A stretch of DNA of 64,000 nucleotides from Serratia sp. DD3. GTDB taxonomy: Bacteria; Pseudomonadota; Gammaproteobacteria; Enterobacterales; Enterobacteriaceae. A program made the position numbers and the translations under genes. Of the stretch, positions 57,219-64,000 are shown piece by piece. The stretch is from contig NZ_AYKS02000016.1 in the NCBI RefSeq assembly GCF_000496755.2, forward strand, positions 1 through 64,000. Direction: 5' to 3'. The notes beneath the pieces are model-generated. The model had not been told where the DNA came from. It searched no databases and worked only from the letters and a program-made list of their open reading frames with translations. Positions within the stretch are counted from its first letter, which is position 1. The number at the start of each line of letters is the position of its first letter.

Positions 57219-57451
57219 CTTCCACACAGGCTCTCAACTGCCTTGCCATCAACTCAAAATGGCGGCAGGAAACCTGCACACGAAAACGCCCAAATCTATG
57301 CAAAATACGCGATAAATGCAACTGAGAGCGTACAATCAGCACGTTTTTTGTTGCGATAGGTCAATAAGCATCAGGATAATCACCATCATGGCGCAACAAG
57401 CCGTGTTTATAGGCTTTTTTTGCAACTGGCACTTGGGTATAAGGAGCCACC

Positions 57452-57988
57452 GTGAGTACACAACGCTTATTACAAACGCTTGAACAGCAGATAACCGCTT
57501 TAGCCAACAACATTCAGCCACAAGGCGATATGCCGATTCCACAGGCGCGATTTGATATTGCCCTTTTCTCCAATCGCGGTACCCGGCTGCGTGATTATTT
57601 AGCCGAAATACAGAAGAACTTTGCCCAATTACAAATGGCAGTAAAAGATAACCGTACCGCCCAAGTGGCTTTTCTGGCTGAAAGATTGGTCGCTCAGATC
57701 ACGGCTTTACAACGTGAACTGGCCACCTTGGTGTTACGGCGTAAAAATCAGCCCAAAGTGATGGGTGAGGTGGATATCTATCATAAACTTGCAGAACATC
57801 AGGACTATGAACGCCGTCTGGTGAGTATGATCCAAGATCGCGAAAGTCTGTTAGGTGCCCAAACAACCCTCGCGGCACAGAAAAAATTGCAGCAGGAAGT
57901 GGCAGCGATAGAAGGCAGATTATTACGTTGCAGGCAGGCATTAACACGAATTGAGCGCAGTATTGCGCGTAAAGAAAACAATTTTTGA
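57452..57988 (+). CDS. priC: Primosomal replication protein N'' (PriC)
   Basis: 178 residues (E. coli 175) from a GTG start with AAGGAG upstream. PriC remodels SSB at stalled forks and helps reload DnaB. All-helical and basic; similarity to E. coli PriC is moderate but collinear: 'ARFDIALFSNRGTRLRDYLAEIQKNFAQLQMAV', 'VAFLAERLVAQITALQREL', 'HQDYERRLVSMIQDRE', 'EGRLLRCRQALTRIERSIAR'. Position before ybaM and mscK agrees with E. coli. Confidence 0.92.
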   Translation: MSTQRLLQTLEQQITALANNIQPQGDMPIPQARFDIALFSNRGTRLRDYLAEIQKNFAQLQMAVKDNRTAQVAFLAERLVAQITALQRELATLVLRRKNQPKVMGEVDIYHKLAEHQDYERRLVSMIQDRESLLGAQTTLAAQKKLQQEVAAIEGRLLRCRQALTRIERSIARKENNF

Positions 57989-58123
57989 AGATTTATCACA
58001 TTAATTTAATGATTCTCCCCCACTGCAACATAAGTTTATTATACTTTGCTACAGATTATTCTCAGTACTTCCTAACCTAAGGTTGGGAAGTACGACACTT
58101 TGACACATGAAAACGTTGGATAT

Positions 58124-58303
58124 ATGCCACTGGAAAATGCCTCGCCAGAACTGCAACTGGCGGTAGATTTGATTTATCTGCTCGAATGCAACGAGATAGA
58201 CCCGGTCACAGCGCTGGCTGCACTGGACATTGTCAGAAAGGATTACCAGCAGAAGATACTGCAATCACGCCGGGCGAAACCGTATTTATCTGCCGACCCG
58301 TAG
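58124..58303 (+). CDS. ybaM: Small DUF2496 protein YbaM/RsmS
   Basis: 59 residues from ATG 58124 (E. coli YbaM begins MSLENAP; here MPLENASPELQLAVDLIYLLECNEIDP). 'ALAALDIVRKDYQQKIL' completes the family pattern. RsmS, the Pectobacterium member, affects Rsm-dependent virulence regulation; its mechanism is unknown. ATG 58100 would add eight residues. It is convergent with mscK, 12 bp apart. Confidence 0.88.
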   Translation: MPLENASPELQLAVDLIYLLECNEIDPVTALAALDIVRKDYQQKILQSRRAKPYLSADP

Positions 58304-58315
58304 GCCTCTGCCAGA

Positions 58316-61300
58316 CTACGAGGCGGTTTGAGTATCACTCTCTGGATCTGGTCTCAGCCCACGTTTCACTTCTTGCACTTCATTACCCTGGCGGTTATGT
58401 AAATAAACTTCCAATTGGTTAAACGCAATATTAATACCATTCTCTCGGCACAAACGATCAATGGCTCGGTTCAGCTCATCCACCGTGTAACTGCGGTCAC
58501 GCAATTCCCGCACATACAGACGCAGCTCATGATCCAGAGTACTGGGGCCAAAACTCAGGAAGAATACGGCAGGCTCAGGATCCGTCATAACCAGTGGGTT
58601 TTCTTGCGCCGCTTGCAACAGCACCGCTTTAACCTTATCCAGGTCAGAACCATAAGCTACCCCGACCTTAATCAGTACTCGAGTAATCGTATCTGATAGA
58701 GACCAGTTGATCAGCCTCTCGGTGACAAACGCTTTATTGGGAATAATCACTTCCTTGCGATCAAAATCGACAATAGTCGTCGCACGGATGCGGATCTTGC
58801 TAACTGAGCCAGAGAAGGTACCGATGGTGATGGTGTCACCAATACGTACCGGGCGCTCAAACAGAATAATCAAGCCAGAAACAAAGTTGGCAAATATTTC
58901 CTGTAAACCAAAACCCAACCCCACCGAAAGTGCCGCCACCAGCCATTGTAACTTGTCCCATGATACACCTAACGACCCCAAAGCAGTGATGGTACCCACC
59001 GCCGTAATCAGATAGGTCAGCATCGTGGTAATCGCATAAGAGGTGCCGGTTCGTAGTTGTAGCCGTGATAGCACCAGCACTTCCAACAAACCGGGTAAAT
59101 TGCGCGTCATGACATAAGCAACAATCACCGCAATGATAGCCACCATGAAATTCCCCAAGGTCACGGCTTTCGGTATCACGCTACCAGCGACACTACTGGT
59201 GTAATGCCACAGACTGATGCTATCGAGATAGGAAATAACGGTTACCAGGTCTGACCAAATCCCATAGAAGGCACTGGCGAAAATCAGAAATAACACCATG
59301 GTACTCAGGCGCAGAGATTGCTGGTTGATTTGCTCCAACGCTAAGGGCGTTTCTTCAACCGGTTCAATCCCTTCGGCACCCTCTTTCTCTTTCGCCAGAT
59401 TCTGGCGGCGCGCGACAGCGCGACGATAAGCCAGACGACGGGCGGCGACGCTCAAACCACGGATCACAGCCTGATAGACGATATTCCACAAGAAGAATAG
59501 ATACAGGCTGTCAATCCAACGCCCAGCTAATTGCAACGCGGTATAAAAATACCCCATAAACATCAACCCCAGCAGAATGAGTGGGGTCACCGCCAATGCA
59601 GTCACTACCAACAATCTTACTGCATGGTTATTTTTTTCACGCCAACTGTTACGGCAAATAGGATACATCAATACCGTTAGCAGGGATAAAGTCAGGATCA
59701 CCACCACCTGGCCAATAACATCATCAACCAGTTTGGAGGGATTTTTTTCGCCCAGTATGGACCAGAAAATCAGCGGTAATAACGTCAAGCCAAGCTTGAT
59801 ACACTGGCGACGGTAGTGGTTACAAAGGTCAAGTTTGGCATTAAAATGGCGCTGATAAATACCTCCCGGGGCCAAGAGGCGAAAAATCAAGGCAAATACC
59901 AGCCATAGCAGCGCGAGCTGTCGTGACAGTGCCCAAATAAAGTCACTAATGCTAATCTCTGCACAATAGAACCAAAACCCGGTACCCAGTATCAAAAGTA
60001 CCCCAGGCAACACTTGTAATAATGTCAGCGCAATGGCTTTTGGGGTATGGAGTTGGCTGTCACGTTTTAACTGCCCAATATCATTGGTCAGTTTTTTCAA
60101 ATAGTTATTAATGGCACGATTACGCCAACGCAATAGGCCAATCACTATCACCATAGGGATCAGGAAAACGACTGACTTTTGGGCTCCCAATACCATTTGG
60201 TCGGTGTCGAACTTGAAATCCAACCGGGCAAACTGATCTTTTAGCGCCCCCGGCATCGCTTCCAGCCAGGCTAAATCAATCGGCTTATTGCTGTTAACCC
60301 AGAAAATCTGTTGGGTAAGGGTATGTTGCATCGCGGTATAGACACTGGTCAGTTGCTGTTGATTAACCTGCAAGGTGATAGCCAGCGACAACTGATTATT
60401 AAGTTGTTTATTGAGTTGATCCAGCAACTCACGGCGCATAACAATAATATCGTTTAGCGCATCACTCGCATCACTATCGGCTTTTTCTTTGCTGTTAGCC
60501 AACAGTTGGTTGACAAAGTCATCCCCTTTGAACAAAGCATCACGCTGCTGGTTGACTTCAAATTGTTCCAGGCGTAAATCTGCGATATGAGCACTCAAAT
60601 CTGTCACCAAGGTTTTAGGGGGCAGATTTTGCTGCTGTTGATACAGGATGCGTGACAGTACCAAACTCCCCCGTAATACCTGGATCTGTTCCTTCAGGTT
60701 CTGTGCTGATTGCAAGCCGCGATCCAGCCAGTTTTTTACCTGAATATTTTGCTGAAACAGTGTATTACTCTCTTCCGTGGCGGTAATCAGCCGCTGACTG
60801 ATTTTACGGTTGATATCCAGTTGATTACTAACCAGCTTAATGCTTTGTGTATCTGTGGCATCTTCTGGGGCTTGCGCTTCTTTCGCCGTTTTTTCTGACA
60901 GCGTCAACCGCTTGCTATTCACCACTTCCTGCAATATCTGGACCTGATGATCTAAAGCATCAATACGTAACGTGGTGTAATCACGCTGCTTCTGCAAAAT
61001 ATCCTGTAAAGTCGTATTCGCCTCCAACCTTCTGCGTTGTAACTCCAACTCCGCATTAATCAGCGATTGTTCGGTCATCAGCATCACTTGCTGACTGTTA
61101 CGTAAAGGTTGCTGCCCTGGCGTTTGTGCACTGAGAAGATTGCGTATCTCCTGCAAGCGCTGAGAAGCCGTATACATACTGCTTTGTACACGTTCAGGCT
61201 GTGTCTGCAAAGAAACCAGTTGGCTGCTGTAGGTCGAGAGGTTTTGCTGCGCACCCTGGAGGTCATCCAGGGTTTTATACAGGCGTTGCTCCAACTGGCG

Positions 61301-61714
61301 TAATGAAAGAGGCACCAATTCTGCCCGCGTTGCCGCTTCATCATTGGTGGTACTTTTCAGTATGTCGAGATCTTTAAGTATCGACTGTAACTTTGCCGGC
61401 GCTTGCTGAAGTTGCTGCTTAAGCTGATTACCTTCCTGCTTGGTACGTTCCAGCGTATCGAGTATTTCTAGCGTGCGGATCAAATCCTGTTGGGAAAGTT
61501 TATCCACCTCAGTCAGGTTTTGTTGTTTGTTCAACGCATCAAGTTGGCTCTGGACTTCGCTGCGAGCAGGAATTTCACTCGTTTGCGCGAAAACACCTAG
61601 CGGCAAACACAGCGCTATCAGCAATAACAGAAAAGGAACCAGGCCAGGGAAAACAGGCCCCCGGGCGTAACGAAAAGCAACTTGGTAGTAATAGATGATT
61701 GGCCTGCGACTCAT
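58316..61714 (-). CDS. mscK: Potassium-dependent mechanosensitive channel MscK (KefA)
   Basis: 1132 residues (E. coli 1120). Signal peptide (to about residue 44, 'GVFA-QT'), a long periplasmic coiled-coil domain of about 430 residues ('SQLVSLQTQPERVQSSMY', 'VKNWLDRGLQSAQNLKEQI'), 10-11 TM helices, then the MscS core: pore-lining TM3 region 'LGVSWDKLQWLVAALSVGLGFGLQEIFANFVSGLIILFERPVRIGDTITIG', beta domain 'IRIRATTIVDFDRKEVIIPNKAFV' and the C-terminal alpha/beta domain. It releases solutes on hypo-osmotic shock. No good ribosome site is seen at ATG 61714. Confidence 0.96.
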   Translation of the reverse strand: MSRRPIIYYYQVAFRYARGPVFPGLVPFLLLLIALCLPLGVFAQTSEIPARSEVQSQLDALNKQQNLTEVDKLSQQDLIRTLEILDTLERTKQEGNQLKQQLQQAPAKLQSILKDLDILKSTTNDEAATRAELVPLSLRQLEQRLYKTLDDLQGAQQNLSTYSSQLVSLQTQPERVQSSMYTASQRLQEIRNLLSAQTPGQQPLRNSQQVMLMTEQSLINAELELQRRRLEANTTLQDILQKQRDYTTLRIDALDHQVQILQEVVNSKRLTLSEKTAKEAQAPEDATDTQSIKLVSNQLDINRKISQRLITATEESNTLFQQNIQVKNWLDRGLQSAQNLKEQIQVLRGSLVLSRILYQQQQNLPPKTLVTDLSAHIADLRLEQFEVNQQRDALFKGDDFVNQLLANSKEKADSDASDALNDIIVMRRELLDQLNKQLNNQLSLAITLQVNQQQLTSVYTAMQHTLTQQIFWVNSNKPIDLAWLEAMPGALKDQFARLDFKFDTDQMVLGAQKSVVFLIPMVIVIGLLRWRNRAINNYLKKLTNDIGQLKRDSQLHTPKAIALTLLQVLPGVLLILGTGFWFYCAEISISDFIWALSRQLALLWLVFALIFRLLAPGGIYQRHFNAKLDLCNHYRRQCIKLGLTLLPLIFWSILGEKNPSKLVDDVIGQVVVILTLSLLTVLMYPICRNSWREKNNHAVRLLVVTALAVTPLILLGLMFMGYFYTALQLAGRWIDSLYLFFLWNIVYQAVIRGLSVAARRLAYRRAVARRQNLAKEKEGAEGIEPVEETPLALEQINQQSLRLSTMVLFLIFASAFYGIWSDLVTVISYLDSISLWHYTSSVAGSVIPKAVTLGNFMVAIIAVIVAYVMTRNLPGLLEVLVLSRLQLRTGTSYAITTMLTYLITAVGTITALGSLGVSWDKLQWLVAALSVGLGFGLQEIFANFVSGLIILFERPVRIGDTITIGTFSGSVSKIRIRATTIVDFDRKEVIIPNKAFVTERLINWSLSDTITRVLIKVGVAYGSDLDKVKAVLLQAAQENPLVMTDPEPAVFFLSFGPSTLDHELRLYVRELRDRSYTVDELNRAIDRLCRENGINIAFNQLEVYLHNRQGNEVQEVKRGLRPDPESDTQTAS

Positions 61715-61820
61715 GGCTTAATGTCATTCAACAATGAAGTCTCAAGATTAGCATGATCACAGGCTGACAATGAATAATAAAAATGTAGCGGGGGATGACC
61801 GGTTAAAATTCCAACAGAAA

Positions 61821-62174
61821 TCAGAAGGTCAATACCTTATCAGCAGCCAGGGTCCACTGCCCCAACTCCACCAATGTGCCAATCTCAACACCATCAACCA
61901 AGGATAACTGGCTAACCCCGCGCGCATCAGCACAAGTCTTACATAACTTCACCGGTACCTGTTGCGCGGTAAGTATTTCCAGCATTTGTTGCAAATTATA
62001 CCCTTCACGCGGCTGTTGCCCAGCGATGCCGGCCACAACAGCATCGGACATTAAAAACAGTTTCAGGCACAGCTCAGGTTGCTGCTCTTTTAAGGTAATA
62101 GCCAAACGCAGTGCATTAAACAGTGATTCCTGACCGTAAGCTGCACCATTGGCAATCAGTAACAGGGATGACAT
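61821..62174 (-). CDS. DsrE/YchN-like sulfur-relay family protein
   Basis: 117 residues. The DsrE/F fold is recognised by the N-terminal 'LLLIANGAAYGQESLFNALRLAITL', 'LKLFLMSDAVVAGIAGQQPREGYN' and the cysteine motif 'VKLCKTCADARGV', equivalent to the CGTCxDARG of YchN. Possible persulfide carrier; partner unknown. AAGGAG overlaps the end of acrR and the start lies 11 nt after its stop, so it is probably co-expressed with acrR. E. coli has no gene between acrR and mscK. Confidence 0.88.
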   Translation of the reverse strand: MSSLLLIANGAAYGQESLFNALRLAITLKEQQPELCLKLFLMSDAVVAGIAGQQPREGYNLQQMLEILTAQQVPVKLCKTCADARGVSQLSLVDGVEIGTLVELGQWTLAADKVLTF

Positions 62175-62185
62175 AGAAGTTCTCC

Positions 62186-62851
62186 TTATTCAGTTTGTAG
62201 GTCTGCCGATAGAGACGATTTTACCCGCAAAGAGGGGCACAGTTGCACCATTTCAAGGAAAACATCCACAAAGGCGCTGGCATCAGCTTTCAGATCAAAA
62301 CTTTCTGGCAGAAATAGCCAATTTTCCATCAGCCCTGTGATATAGGCACGTAGTACCACCGCAGCTCGGCGCGTATGCAGATCAGCAGGAAGCTGACCAC
62401 GAGCGATGCTATTATGCAGGACCCGTTCGATACGTTCATAGCTTTCAAGGTAAAGCACCTTACGTGCATCATGCACTGGCACCATTTCACCAATAAACTC
62501 ACATTTGTGAAAAATGATCTCCATTAAGGCGCGGCGACGACTGTCATCAACTGTCGCAATCAAAACGTAAATCAAAATTTCCTTTAAAATACGTAGTGGA
62601 TTATCTGGAAACTTTGTTTGATACTCTAACTCTAAATCCCCTATTTTCGAATCTGATTGCTGCCAAATTTCGTTAAATAGGTCTACCTTATTTTTGAAGT
62701 GCCAATAAATTGCACCGCGAGTGACCCCTGCCGCAGTAGCAATATCAGTCAAAGAGGTGGCTGAAACGCCGCGCTCAGAAAACTCTCTCACAGCGGCATC
62801 CAGGATCTGTAGTCGCGTTTCTTGTGCTTGTTGTTTAGTTTTTCGTGCCAT
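62186..62851 (-). CDS. acrR: TetR-family repressor of acrAB
   Basis: 221 residues (E. coli 215). '[55 protein letters not shown]' is the AcrR HTH. The ligand domain matches E. coli AcrR ('[17 protein letters not shown]', '[28 protein letters not shown]'). It binds drugs and bile-like ligands and derepresses acrAB. Divergent from acrA across the operator at 62880. Confidence 0.96.
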   Translation of the reverse strand: MARKTKQQAQETRLQILDAAVREFSERGVSATSLTDIATAAGVTRGAIYWHFKNKVDLFNEIWQQSDSKIGDLELEYQTKFPDNPLRILKEILIYVLIATVDDSRRRALMEIIFHKCEFIGEMVPVHDARKVLYLESYERIERVLHNSIARGQLPADLHTRRAAVVLRAYITGLMENWLFLPESFDLKADASAFVDVFLEMVQLCPSLRVKSSLSADLQTE

Positions 62852-62879
62852 AGCATTGTTTTTTTAAGAGTGTGTGACT

Positions 62880-62903
62880 TACATACATTCGCGAATGTAT
62901 GTA
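62880..62903. promoter_or_regulatory. AcrR operator
   Basis: A perfect 24-bp palindrome whose half is 'tacatacattcg'. It equals the E. coli AcrR operator except for the central bases, where E. coli is not fully symmetrical. It lies 28 bp before acrR and 90 bp before acrA. Confidence 0.92.
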
Positions 62904-62993
62904 TTATAGCACCCACAAAATATTAACGCAGCAATGGGTTTTTCAAGCTGTGATCCATTGATCATTTTGAAATCGAACACTTGAGGTTTTTCT

Positions 62994-64000
62994 ATGAACA
63001 AAAACAGAGGGTTAATGCCTCTGGCGGCAATTATCATGCTTTCAGGCAGCTTAGTGCTTACAGGATGTGACAACAAAGACGCCCAATCCGCTGGTCAACG
63101 CCCAATGCCTTCTGTAGAGGTAGTGACACTGAAAGGAGAGCCGCTCAATATCACAACAGACCTACCTGGCCGTACTGCCGCCTATCGCATTGCCGAAGTT
63201 CGCCCTCAGGTCAATGGCATTATTCTGAAGCGCAACTTTGTTGAAGGCAGTGATATCAAAGCAGGTGTTTCACTGTATCAAATTGATCCCGCCACCTATC
63301 AGGCTGCCTATGACAGCACCAAGGGGGATCTGGCCAAAGCGCAAGCCGCTGCGGATATCGCCCGCCTGACAGTCAACCGTTATAAACCGTTGCTAGGCAC
63401 CAATTACATCAGTAAACAGGACTACGATACCGCCATTTCTAACCAGTTACAGGCCAATGCTGCGGTAGTCGCGGCTAAAGCTGCGGTGGAAAGTGCGCGT
63501 ATTAACCTGGCTTATACCAAGGTGAGCTCGCCGATTTCTGGGCGCATCGGGCTATCTACCGTGACTGAAGGGGCGCTGGTGACCAGTGGTCAGGCTACTG
63601 CACTGTCCACCGTACAACAGTTGGATCCCATGTATGTCGATGTCACCCAATCAAGTAACGATTACCTGCGTTTAAAGCAAGAGCTGGCCGACGGCAGCCT
63701 GCAACAAGAGAACGGTAAAGCCAAAGTAAGATTACTGTTTGAGAACGGGCAAGCGTATGCTCAAGAAGGCACGCTGGAATTCTCCGACGTCACTGTGGAT
63801 GAAACCACCGGTTCTATCACCATCCGCGCTATCTTTCCTAACCCCGATAATACACTGTTACCCGGTATGTTTGTGCGAGCCCGCCTGGATGAAGGGGTGC
63901 GCAACGATGCCTTACTGGTACCACAACAGGGAGTTACCCGTAACCCACGGGGTGAAGCAACCGCACTGGTTGTTGGGGCGAATAATAAAGTGGAGCAGCG
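62994..64000 (+). CDS. acrA: Multidrug efflux periplasmic adaptor AcrA (3' end outside window)
   Basis: 335 codons are visible of an expected ~397; the window ends inside the gene. A lipoprotein signal with lipobox LTGC (Cys near 25) precedes the membrane-fusion-protein body: 'TTDLPGRTAAYRIAEVRPQVNGIILKRNFVEGSDIKAG' (lipoyl half), helical hairpin, 'NLAYTKVSSPISGRIGLSTVTEGALV' (second lipoyl half), beta-barrel and 'PNPDNTLLPGMFVRARL'. It links AcrB to TolC. GAGG lies upstream of ATG 62994. Controlled by AcrR; acrB is expected beyond the window. Confidence 0.97.
   Translation, partial: MNKNRGLMPLAAIIMLSGSLVLTGCDNKDAQSAGQRPMPSVEVVTLKGEPLNITTDLPGRTAAYRIAEVRPQVNGIILKRNFVEGSDIKAGVSLYQIDPATYQAAYDSTKGDLAKAQAAADIARLTVNRYKPLLGTNYISKQDYDTAISNQLQANAAVVAAKAAVESARINLAYTKVSSPISGRIGLSTVTEGALVTSGQATALSTVQQLDPMYVDVTQSSNDYLRLKQELADGSLQQENGKAKVRLLFENGQAYAQEGTLEFSDVTVDETTGSITIRAIFPNPDNTLLPGMFVRARLDEGVRNDALLVPQQGVTRNPRGEATALVVGANNKVEQ

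Overview
The window is chromosomal DNA from a gammaproteobacterium of order Enterobacterales, most likely family Yersiniaceae and Serratia-like. The reasons are the near-identity of most proteins to Escherichia coli counterparts, the core gene order cysS / ppiB-lpxH / purEK / ybbAP-tesA / ybbO-ybbN / qmcA-ybbJ / cueR-copA / ybaP-ybaK / ushA-fsr-ybaL / hemH-adk-htpG-recR-ybaB-dnaX-apt / priC / mscK-acrR-acrA, and the abundance of 127-bp ERIC palindromes typical of Yersinia, Serratia and Photorhabdus. The genus is an inference from reading alone. No rRNA, tRNA, CRISPR array, insertion sequence or prophage was seen.

Layout. 1-6012: the 3' part of a giant autotransporter adhesin with a 634-635 residue internal repeat. 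6282-7060: a small repeat-bearing lipoprotein and an ERIC. 7063-12550: cysS, an inserted RelE/HigB-type toxin-antitoxin pair with a perfect inverted-repeat operator, ppiB-lpxH, and a PurR-box-preceded purEK. 12551-19219: an orphan ParD-like antitoxin, ybbAP and tesA with overlapping divergent starts, ybbO, cnoX (ybbN) whose stop region is tandemly copied five times, and a GST/metaxin-like gene. 19298-36615: a 17-kb purine-ureide (allantoate/ureidoglycolate) and glyoxylate cluster. 36698-43150: qmcA-ybbJ, cueR/copA, ybaP, ybaK. 43388-52495: ushA, fsr, ybaL, hemH, adk, htpG. 52876-58303: recR, ybaB, dnaX, a degenerate 770-bp stretch, apt, priC, ybaM. 58316-64000: mscK, a DsrE-like gene, acrR and the start of acrA.

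How the genes work together. The ureide cluster encodes AllC, AllE and AllA/AllD (allantoate to ureidoglycine to ureidoglycolate to glyoxylate or oxalurate). FdrA-AllG-AllH with carbamate kinase AllK would turn oxalurate into oxamate, carbamoyl phosphate and ATP. Gcl-Hyi-GlxR would carry glyoxylate to glycerate. AllR and AllS regulate, and AllR-like palindromes are visible before gcl and between allA and allS. Allantoinase, the NCS1 allantoin permease and glycerate kinase, present in the E. coli cluster, are absent here; an MFS transporter occupies the permease role by position. The block sits between cnoX and qmcA, where E. coli has fetAB, rather than next to purK as in E. coli.

Most interesting signal: copA has three N-terminal copper-binding domains and, after the second, a complete -1 frameshift cassette (Shine-Dalgarno-like AGGAG, 10-nt spacer, CCCAAAA, a stop one codon later in the -1 frame, and a foldable H-type pseudoknot). 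It would yield a 155-residue two-domain copper chaperone. The known dnaX frameshift cassette, with the same 10-nt spacing, is also preserved in the window.
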